A stretch of 64,000 nt of DNA. Origin: HGM04593 sp045589695 (GTDB lineage Bacteria > Bacteroidota > Bacteroidia > Bacteroidales > Bacteroidaceae). Positions within the stretch are counted from its first letter, which is position 1, and each line of letters opens with the position of its first letter. The translations under genes and the position numbers were made by a program. The DNA lies in contig JAZNPP010000051.1 in the NCBI GenBank assembly GCA_045589695.1, positions 9,482-73,481 of the forward strand. Reading direction: 5' to 3'. Below the pieces are notes generated by a model, which worked only from the letters and a program-made list of their open reading frames with translations, was not told the origin of the DNA and did no database searches. Below are positions 8,173-15,394 of the stretch, piece after piece.

Positions 8173-11100
8173 TTACCATTTCAAAAACCTGTGATTGCGA
8201 ACCTCCTTGCCATCATTAATTATCAAGAGGTAAGCGCCTTTAGGAGAGCCGGCAAGAGAGATGAAAGCCTCTCCGTTCGAAACGGTACACTTGCCGAGCG
8301 AAACACCGCCGAGATTTATTGCCTCAACAATGGCGCCTTCGTTCAAATTAGTACATCTGACACCTTGCGAAGCCTCATCATACGACACGCTGCACGCCTT
8401 CACGCCGTTCTCTTTAACGGTTGTAAAATCGGATATCATTGTACTTACACGCAGCTTGTGGCTTACAGTTGTAAAAGCCGGACAGATGTACGGGTTTTCG
8501 GTACCCGGACCGCAGCTGCCGTTACCGAGACCTCTTTGCATATAATCGAAAGTAGCGAATACCTCTTCGCTCTTCACAAGATCCCAGGGATGAAGTTCGG
8601 GAGTAAGATACTGCCGCTGGTCGTAGTGCGAGAGGGAGAATGATACATCGCCTTCGGTTTCAACGACAACTGTATTGCCGTTTTCAGGATTCAAGAGCAA
8701 AAGTTCACGCAATGCCATGCGGTTGCCGTGCGACTGAGGATGAGGGTACATCTCGAACATGTCGTCTACAGTTGTTGTGTAACGGCCCAGGAATGAACCG
8801 CTCTGACGGTCGATATAATTCTCCCACGGTCCTTTCGCATAATATTCAACATTCTCGTAACCGGCCGGGAACAACATGTCGATACCGATACGGCGCAAAG
8901 TATTCGTTCTCGGTGAGTAATTAATCTCCATATCTACCACTCCGCTTGAATATACCGAGTAGATTACTACATAAGGACATTGCGCATGCTGTACTTCCAC
9001 AATAATGGTACAGGTCCGGCCGTCGTCAGAACGGGCATAGCCGACCTCTGAAGAGGTTATATCAGCATGCGTATCACCGAATTTATGCTCGCCGTAAGGG
9101 CTTTCGTTCTCTATCCAACGTATATTGCTGTAAATAGGATAATTGCCCGGTTCGACAACCTTAATGCCGTTGGCTACCCATTCTGTAATGAAACCTTCGG
9201 CATTGACCTTGAATAAGATGTTCTTGTTTGTCACAGCCACACCTTCGGTGTCATCGATAGTCAGAGCCTCATCACCGTATTCCACGTTGCCAAGCGATGC
9301 GCGCTGCTGCAGAACAAACTGCTCGGCCGCCATAGGATAGCCTGCCTCGCACCATGCTTCGGCTTTGTTCTTCAACAGTTCAACGTTCAGAGCACACTCG
9401 TCTCCGCTTTCCATTGACGTTGATATGTTCAACGGAATTCGGGCTGTCGCGCCAGGAGCAACTGAAGGCATAGCCATGCTCTTCTCTTCAACAACGTCGC
9501 CGTTGCAAAGAACAGTATAGCGAAGCGTAAAATTGTCGAGGTCGATGAAGTTATATTTGTTCTTCACGGAAAGAGTTCCGTTATCATATGTAAATGCGGC
9601 ATACTGGTAAACTTTCTTAACCTCTGTAAGTTTTGAAGTCCACGCGCGGTCTGCCGTGATTATGCCATTGTTGCAGAAGTTGCCCTGATGAGGACCCGGA
9701 TAGTCATATCCCGAATGGTATTTAGGAAAACCGTTCTTTACAGTATCGCCGCTGAGAATGTCGGAAGGGTCATATATCGACTGGTCTACCCAATCCCAGA
9801 TGCAGCCTCCGATACCGTATTTACTGTTCTCAATTATATCCCAATAGTCCTGCAAATTGCCTACGGCATTACCCATTGCATGGGCATACTCGCAAAGGAA
9901 GAATGGCTCGCCGCCTATACTGTTGCTGCAATGAGCTTGAGTATATGCAAGGTTCGGATACATCTTAGAGTCCATATCGGTATTGGCTGCGGAACTCTCG
10001 TTTGAATAGCCTTCATAGTGAACAGGACGCGAGTCAAGTTCCTTGACTTGGAGATATGAAGCGTCGAAATTAACGCCAATGCCCGATTCATTGCCCATTG
10101 ACCAGAACACTACCGACGGGTGGTTGCGGTCACGATATACCATTCTCGTTATTCGGTCGATATACTGTGCCTGCCATGTCAGGTCGTTCGAGATGCAATT
10201 CCTTTTCTTGTCGGTCCAGCTCTTGTGGCACTCCACGTCGGCCTCATCCATTACATAAAGGCCATAGTAGTCGAACATAGCATACATCTTCGCCTGACGC
10301 GGATAATGGCTTGTACGCACAATGTTCATGTTGCTCTGCTTCATCATTTCAATATCCTTGAGCATGGTAGGAACATCTATTGAACGGCCGTACAACGGAT
10401 GGGTATCCTGCGTATTGACACCCTTGAAGAATACACGCCGACCGTTAATAAGCACTACGCCGTTCTTTATTTCGACGTGACGGAAGCCGTACTTTGTCGA
10501 GAACACCATATCCTCGTTGCCGTCAGCGTCTTTCTGACGCACTATAACGGTGTAAAGATTTGGAGTCTCGGCAGTCCAGGCCGACAGGGAAGAGAGCCCG
10601 TCGAAAAGAATGTCGCAGTTTGCAGCCGTTCTGCCTTCGGCAAGTTCCACGCTCGCGCTCTTGGCAGCTACGAGCTTGCCGTCAGGAGCTATCAGTTCAG
10701 CCTCAATAACCTTGCTTGCCGCAACTCCTGTACGGTTGTCAATGTCAAGCGCCAGATTCATGCTGCCACCGTCATATGAGGAGTTGAGCGCGCTTGTTAT
10801 ATAATGGTCACGCACGAATGTCTTTGGAGTAGCGTAAAGATAAACGTCACGGTGCAAGCCGCTCATGTGGAACATATCCTGACCTTCGAGGTACGAAGCG
10901 TCGCTCCAACGGAACACCTGAACGGAGATATTGTTCTCGCCTGTACGCACGTGTTTGCTTATTTCAAACTCATGGTCGTTGTTGCCGCCCTGCGTGTAGC
11001 CTACATAAGCGCCGTTCACCCACACATACGCAGCGCTGTAAAGACCGTCGAAATGCAGGAACACATTCTTTTCGTCCCAGCCTGCAGGCAAAGTGAATGT

Positions 11101-12432
11101 ACGGCGGTAAGAACCGACCGGGTTGTCGCCAACGCCCTCGACCTTATTTACGACATAAGGCGGGTTGTTGATGAATGCGTATTCCACATTCACATAGAGC
11201 GGCTGGTCGTAGCCTTTCATTTCCCAGCACGATGGAACATCAATGTCATCCCAGCCGGATACATCCGCTTCGTCGCCCCAGAAGCGGTCTTTGCCCGGGC
11301 GTCCTGACGGATCCTTCACGAAGTTGAATTTCCATGTACCGTTAAGCGTGAGATAATCGGCCTTTTCGGGCGTTATCCAAGGACGGTCATAATTAACGTC
11401 GCTCTTCATGGCCTCAGTCGAGGTATAAGGTATGAATGTCGCATGGGCAGCCTCTTTGTTCTCTTCGAAAATCTGTTGATTTTCCCAATAGTCGCCCAAC
11501 GGGGTCGCCACCTCGACGAAACAGAACTTCGCGGCAGCGGCGTCTTTCTCTATTGCAGACTTGAACGCACCGTTCGAAGTCGCAGTAAGGTAATAATTCA
11601 CGTTCTGGTATGTCGCATAGATATAGAACGAGCCGTCCCCTGCATCTTCAAGGAATATGTTCTGATTATAGTTATCTGTATCTTTAGCATAAAGCAACGG
11701 CACCTTTGTTGTATTCAGGCCCATATCCAAAGAGAGATCGCAGCTATGGACAGTAAGCACATAGCCGTTCTTTCCGTTGGAAACTAGCCACTTCTGCCCT
11801 GCATCGTCCTCTTCTACAGGCTTTGAATAGAGTTCATTCTCAACACCGTCTACAGCGGTCAAAGCCTCGTTCGTCACCATATTCAGAATATTATACGACT
11901 TTCCCACGGCCGGATAGACAGGCTCTTTCTTGCCTGTATTATGAAAGCGGAAAAGAATGGCGTCGCCTGAGTAACTCGATGACATCATGGGATATTCGTC
12001 CGATGCGGCCGCAAGATACTCGTACGTTCTATTGGCATTGGAAAGCTTGAATACGCCCACCTCGACCTCCGTAAACCTGAAACGTTGATTAGGGTTTGTC
12101 GTGTCAAAATCCCATTGGACCGGACGTCCGACAGTCGGAGCCATGTCCAGAGCCTTACCCGACTTGGGATTGACCAAAACGTAGACATTCTTAATGCCGG
12201 TCTCCCGAACAACCCACTCCTGGCCTGTACTTGATTCGTCAAGTTCCGCGAAAATTATCTTGGCGTCATTATTGTTGTTATCGCCGTTTGATATATACAA
12301 ACCGTTAGAAACACTCTCGATCCGATAAATATTTTCCGTAGACAATGATTGCGCCGTTGTTGCCGCCGGCAGCGCAAACATTGAAACGACAGCCATTATA
12401 ATGGCCAAGAGATTTGCTTTCATAGTTTTCAT
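8173..12432 (-). CDS. GH2 beta-galactosidase with N-terminal ricin-like modules and T9SS-like tail
   Basis: A 1419-residue secreted enzyme. The signal peptide ends at about residue 28 (ALPAATTAQ). Two ricin/lectin-like beta modules (about 30-160 and 170-310) precede a LacZ-type core: sugar-binding domain (about 355-540), Ig-like domain, TIM barrel and C-terminal beta-galactosidase small-chain domain. The barrel shows the acid/base Glu782 in MGNESG and the nucleophile Glu848 in FLCEYAHAMGN. The last 75 residues (EAINLGGVSLGKCTVSNG, GAYLLIINDGKEV) resemble a T9SS sorting tail. E. coli LacZ is about 1024 residues, so the extra length is the N-terminal modules and the tail. It would hydrolyse terminal beta-galactosides, probably at the cell surface. 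It lies 25 bases downstream of the DUF4491 gene on the same strand. The second ATG at 12423 is an alternative start. Confidence 0.93.
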   Translation of the reverse strand: MKTMKANLLAIIMAVVSMFALPAATTAQSLSTENIYRIESVSNGLYISNGDNNNNDAKIIFAELDESSTGQEWVVRETGIKNVYVLVNPKSGKALDMAPTVGRPVQWDFDTTNPNQRFRFTEVEVGVFKLSNANRTYEYLAAASDEYPMMSSSYSGDAILFRFHNTGKKEPVYPAVGKSYNILNMVTNEALTAVDGVENELYSKPVEEDDAGQKWLVSNGKNGYVLTVHSCDLSLDMGLNTTKVPLLYAKDTDNYNQNIFLEDAGDGSFYIYATYQNVNYYLTATSNGAFKSAIEKDAAAAKFCFVEVATPLGDYWENQQIFEENKEAAHATFIPYTSTEAMKSDVNYDRPWITPEKADYLTLNGTWKFNFVKDPSGRPGKDRFWGDEADVSGWDDIDVPSCWEMKGYDQPLYVNVEYAFINNPPYVVNKVEGVGDNPVGSYRRTFTLPAGWDEKNVFLHFDGLYSAAYVWVNGAYVGYTQGGNNDHEFEISKHVRTGENNISVQVFRWSDASYLEGQDMFHMSGLHRDVYLYATPKTFVRDHYITSALNSSYDGGSMNLALDIDNRTGVAASKVIEAELIAPDGKLVAAKSASVELAEGRTAANCDILFDGLSSLSAWTAETPNLYTVIVRQKDADGNEDMVFSTKYGFRHVEIKNGVVLINGRRVFFKGVNTQDTHPLYGRSIDVPTMLKDIEMMKQSNMNIVRTSHYPRQAKMYAMFDYYGLYVMDEADVECHKSWTDKKRNCISNDLTWQAQYIDRITRMVYRDRNHPSVVFWSMGNESGIGVNFDASYLQVKELDSRPVHYEGYSNESSAANTDMDSKMYPNLAYTQAHCSNSIGGEPFFLCEYAHAMGNAVGNLQDYWDIIENSKYGIGGCIWDWVDQSIYDPSDILSGDTVKNGFPKYHSGYDYPGPHQGNFCNNGIITADRAWTSKLTEVKKVYQYAAFTYDNGTLSVKNKYNFIDLDNFTLRYTVLCNGDVVEEKSMAMPSVAPGATARIPLNISTSMESGDECALNVELLKNKAEAWCEAGYPMAAEQFVLQQRASLGNVEYGDEALTIDDTEGVAVTNKNILFKVNAEGFITEWVANGIKVVEPGNYPIYSNIRWIENESPYGEHKFGDTHADITSSEVGYARSDDGRTCTIIVEVQHAQCPYVVIYSVYSSGVVDMEINYSPRTNTLRRIGIDMLFPAGYENVEYYAKGPWENYIDRQSGSFLGRYTTTVDDMFEMYPHPQSHGNRMALRELLLLNPENGNTVVVETEGDVSFSLSHYDQRQYLTPELHPWDLVKSEEVFATFDYMQRGLGNGSCGPGTENPYICPAFTTVSHKLRVSTMISDFTTVKENGVKACSVSYDEASQGVRCTNLNEGAIVEAINLGGVSLGKCTVSNGEAFISLAGSPKGAYLLIINDGKEVRNHRFLKW

Positions 12433-12457
12433 ATTGCAGTTATAGTTTTTTGTTTTT

Positions 12458-12757
12458 TTATTTTTTGTTTGCTCTTTTAGGGTTAGCCGGAAACCACCCC
12501 TTTTCCACTCGCTTGCGCTGCTGAAAGACCTCTCCGATACTCCAGAACGAAGAGAAAGCCACGACTCCCGAAATTATTGAGAGAATATCGTTAGCGACAA
12601 ACAGAGACAGCACAGCAAACAGTATGCCCGACAGCAAAAAAAGCCGCCAGCATTTTACTCCCAAATGATATTCAGCCTTTATCACTAACGGATGAAAGAA
12701 GCCGATTACAAGAAATGTCGCGGCGCCTATGATTATACCTGTAAAATTCTGTTCCAT
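12458..12757 (-). CDS. DUF4491-family membrane protein
   Basis: A 99-residue protein with two to three hydrophobic segments (about 6-25, 40-58, 62-78), ending in a basic tail (RKRVEKGWFPANPKRANKK). The FTGIIIGAATFLVIG start and the FSSFWSIGEVFQQRKRVEKGWFP end match what I recall of the DUF4491 family of Bacteroidetes. Function is unknown. It is immediately upstream of the beta-galactosidase on the same strand, with a 25-base gap and no terminator between them, so the two may share the promoter at 12792-12799. The pairing may be coincidental. Confidence 0.8.
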   Translation of the reverse strand: MEQNFTGIIIGAATFLVIGFFHPLVIKAEYHLGVKCWRLFLLSGILFAVLSLFVANDILSIISGVVAFSSFWSIGEVFQQRKRVEKGWFPANPKRANKK

Positions 12758-12791
12758 AATTTAATGAAAGGGCATAGCCCGTTTGACTTCG

Positions 12792-12799
12792 CAAAAATA
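12792..12799 (-). promoter_or_regulatory. Promoter -7 element for DUF4491/beta-galactosidase
   Basis: On the minus strand this reads TATTTTTG, a match to TAnnTTTG, 35 bases before the DUF4491 start. No good -33 element was found at the usual distance. Confidence 0.45.
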
Positions 12800-12899
12800 T
12801 ACAAATTAATATTTAAAACTAACTTTAATAATATTTTTATAAACGCACTTGTTCTGCCTTTAACAAAAATTGTGCAAAAGCAGGAAAGGGATGAAATAA

Positions 12900-12931
12900 T
12901 TTGCGGTTTTAACAATCATAATCTATTTTTG
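12900..12931 (+). promoter_or_regulatory. Promoter for GH29 fucosidase
   Basis: TTTG at 12900-12903, a 20-base spacer, then TATTTTTG at 12924-12931: the full Bacteroides -33/-7 pattern. The predicted leader before the fucosidase ATG at 12966 is about 30 bases. Confidence 0.7.
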
Positions 12932-12965
12932 CATACGACGAATAAAACAAAAACCCGAGACAACC

Positions 12966-14279
12966 ATGAATTTTATCAGAAAAGCCTTTGCGGCTATAGC
13001 GATTTCACTTTTTGCGTTGCCTGCCGCAATGAAAGCGCAGTACACCCCGACGCCGGAGAATCTGCAGGCACGTCAGGAGTTCGCCGACAGCAAGTTCGGC
13101 ATTTTCATCCATTGGGGAATATACAGCATGTTCGCGCAAGGCGAATGGTATCTGCAGAACTACCCTATCGACAAGAACGAATACGCCAAAGCGGCCGACG
13201 CCTTCTATCCGCATCGCTTCGACGCTAAGGCATGGGTTACCGCTATAAAGGATGCCGGAGCGAAATATATCTGCTTTACCAGCCGCCACCACGACAGTTT
13301 TTCGATGTGGGATACCGAGCAAAGCAGCTACAACATCGTCGATGCAACGCCCTTCGGCAGAGATGTAATCAAAGAGCTTGCCGACGAGTGCCACAAGCAA
13401 GGTATAAAGCTGCACCTTTACTACTCTCACATCGACTGGGCACGTGACGAGTACCCTATCGGACGTACAGGCCAAAAGGTCATTGGCCGTGACAACGAGA
13501 AAGCCGACTGGCCGGCATACTATGACTTCATGAACAAACAGCTGACAGAGCTTCTCACCAACTACGGCAAGATTGGCGCGATATGGTTCGACGGCAAATG
13601 GGACCGTGACCAGGACACAATACCGTTCAACTGGCAGCTCGACGAGCAGTATGCCATGATACACCGCCTGCAGCCGGCATGCCTCATCGGCAACAACCAC
13701 CACGAAGTGCCGTTCCCTGGCGAGGACATACAGATATTCGAGCGTGACCTCCCTGGCGAGAACAAGGCCGGGCTCAGCGGACAGGACATAAGCCGCCTGC
13801 CGCTGGAGACATGCCAGACGATGAACGGCATGTGGGGCTACAAGCTCGTAGACCAGAACTACAAAAGCACCGAGACACTGCTCAGACTGCTCATAAGCAC
13901 AGCCGGCAAAGGCGCGAACCTGTTGCTCAACGTAGGTCCTCAGCCTAACGGAGAGCTTCCTGCCGCAGCGCTGCAACGCATGAAAGAGATGGGCGAATGG
14001 CTGCGTGCCAACGGCGAGACGGTATATGCCACTACAGCCGGCGACATTCCCGCTCAGGAGTGGGGCGTGACGACCCGCAAGGGCAACCGATTGTTCGTGC
14101 ATATATTCGACTGCAAAGAGAAAGAACTCATGCTCCCGCTTGACTGCAAGGTTAAAAAAGCGTTCACGTATACCGACAAGAAACCCGTCAAGTTCAAGAA
14201 GACAAAAGAGGGCATAAAGCTCCTTTTCAACGAAGTTCCTGAGGGTATTGATTATATTGTGGAGTTTGTAACCAAATAA
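12966..14279 (+). CDS. GH29 alpha-L-fucosidase
   Basis: A 437-residue secreted glycosidase with signal peptide (AIAISLFALPAAMKAQ). The catalytic barrel follows at about residues 40-340, with SKFGIFIHWGIYSMFAQGEW and ICFTSRHHDSFSMWDT, both typical of GH29. The catalytic nucleophile is Asp209 in IWFDGKWD. A short beta-sandwich region closes the protein (about 350-437). It removes alpha-linked L-fucose, for example from mucin O-glycans, N-glycan cores or blood-group structures. The linkage preference is not visible. It has its own promoter and is divergent from the DUF4491/beta-galactosidase pair, so the two glycosidases could be controlled together. cutC follows after 123 bases. It fits a host-glycan role with the GH2 and GH85-like enzymes. 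Confidence 0.94.
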   Translation: MNFIRKAFAAIAISLFALPAAMKAQYTPTPENLQARQEFADSKFGIFIHWGIYSMFAQGEWYLQNYPIDKNEYAKAADAFYPHRFDAKAWVTAIKDAGAKYICFTSRHHDSFSMWDTEQSSYNIVDATPFGRDVIKELADECHKQGIKLHLYYSHIDWARDEYPIGRTGQKVIGRDNEKADWPAYYDFMNKQLTELLTNYGKIGAIWFDGKWDRDQDTIPFNWQLDEQYAMIHRLQPACLIGNNHHEVPFPGEDIQIFERDLPGENKAGLSGQDISRLPLETCQTMNGMWGYKLVDQNYKSTETLLRLLISTAGKGANLLLNVGPQPNGELPAAALQRMKEMGEWLRANGETVYATTAGDIPAQEWGVTTRKGNRLFVHIFDCKEKELMLPLDCKVKKAFTYTDKKPVKFKKTKEGIKLLFNEVPEGIDYIVEFVTK

Positions 14280-14402
14280 TAATCCACTAAACAATTTTGA
14301 CCTTTGAAAATGCCGTCTGACCGCAACCCAAGCGATGCCACGTTGCGGCACTACGCATGACCGATTGCTACCGGCACTGTCGAAGGTTTCACCTTTAACA
14401 TC

Positions 14403-15137
14403 ATGGCTATACTTGAAATTTGTGCAGGAAGCGTAGAGAGTGCTATTGCGGCACGCGACGGCGGAGCCGAGCGCATTGAGTTGTGCGCTGCGCTTGAGAT
14501 CGGCGGCACTACCCCGTCCGAGGGAGTCATCGCCGAGGCCCGCAAGGTCGAGGGGCTGACACTGAATGTCATCATTCGCCCCCGAGGAGGAGATTTCCTT
14601 TACAACGAGTATGAGATAGCATGCATGGAGCACGACATACGCACATGCCGACGGTTAGGCGCCAACGGCGTTGTCATTGGCGCCCTGACTGCCGATGGCG
14701 ACATCGACACCGCCACATGCGAAAGGCTTGTGAAAGCGGCAGAGGGGATGAGCGTGACATTCCACAGAGCGTTCGACATGTGCCGTGACCCTCGCAAGGC
14801 CCTCGAAGATATAATTACCTTAGGATGCCACAGAATACTCACGTCGGGGCAGGCGGCGACAGCGGAAGAGGGCATCCAACAGCTCAAAGAACTCATAAAG
14901 CAAGCCGACGGACGCATCATCATTATGCCGGGCTGCGGAGTGAACAGCGGCAACGCCGCAAGAATCATCGCCGAGACAGGAGCGACAGAGATTCATGCTT
15001 CGGCACGCAAGAGCGTAGGCAGCGGCATGAAATTCCGACACAGCGGAGTGAGCATGGGCAACCCCGACAGCGACGAATACGCCCGCAAGGAGACCTGCGA
15101 AGAAGAGGTTAGGAAAATTGTCGAGGCGATACGATAA
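14403..15137 (+). CDS. cutC: CutC-family protein
   Basis: A 244-residue cytosolic TIM-barrel protein. The family marks are LEICAGSVESAIAARDGGAERIELC at the N-terminus (cited here as two blocks, LEICAGSVESA and GAERIELC), NVIIRPRGGDFLYN, VTFHRAFDMCRDP, and the late IMPGCGVNSGN and EIHASARKSVGSGM segments. CutC was first linked to copper homeostasis in E. coli; its direct biochemical activity is poorly established, and it is widespread in Bacteroidetes. It follows the fucosidase gene by 123 bases on the same strand with no clear terminator or promoter in between, so cotranscription is possible. Length is normal for the family. It converges with the microprotein gene at 15242. Confidence 0.92.
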   Translation: MAILEICAGSVESAIAARDGGAERIELCAALEIGGTTPSEGVIAEARKVEGLTLNVIIRPRGGDFLYNEYEIACMEHDIRTCRRLGANGVVIGALTADGDIDTATCERLVKAAEGMSVTFHRAFDMCRDPRKALEDIITLGCHRILTSGQAATAEEGIQQLKELIKQADGRIIIMPGCGVNSGNAARIIAETGATEIHASARKSVGSGMKFRHSGVSMGNPDSDEYARKETCEEEVRKIVEAIR

Positions 15138-15241
15138 AAACTGCCATTACCTTTGCTGCTAATCGAGATTCGGCATATGGTATCATCGTTTTCACCGCAA
15201 TAAAATTGACACGACAAAACGTTCATTACGCGATAGCATCT

Positions 15242-15394
15242 CTACCCCAACGACTGCAGCCAGTAGTGAAAATCGTCTACGGTCGCATATTCGTTCATTT
15301 CGATATAGTTCATAGCGTAGTCCAAAGGTACTGTATATCCATAGTGGAGATACAGCTCCTCGACCAACGCTTCAGGGGCTACCGGCACGAACAT
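15242..15394 (-). CDS. Tyrosine-rich acidic microprotein coupled to the transglutaminase-like gene
   Basis: A 50-residue open frame starts with an ATG that shares one base with the TAA stop of the upstream 884-residue gene (TAATG), a layout typical of termination-reinitiation. It starts MFVPVAPEALVEEL and ends DDFHYWLQSLG, followed by TAG at 15242-15244. It contains 8 Asp/Glu, no Lys or Arg, 7 Tyr and 1 Trp, and no signal peptide or membrane segment, so it should stay in the cytoplasm. I do not recognise a family. The unusual yet protein-like composition and the exact overlap argue that it is translated. An alternative is a decayed extension of the upstream gene. It is shorter than most automated length cut-offs. 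Confidence 0.6.
   Translation of the reverse strand: MFVPVAPEALVEELYLHYGYTVPLDYAMNYIEMNEYATVDDFHYWLQSLG

Noticed and set aside
14280..14402. A 16-codon open frame between the fucosidase and cutC.
   Set aside because: Very short, no sign of conservation or coupling; probably chance.
13005..14633. Long open frame on the minus strand opposite the fucosidase (542 codons).
   Set aside because: It is a shadow of the high-quality GH29 gene on the plus strand: no family features, no promoter, and composition dominated by reverse-complement codons.
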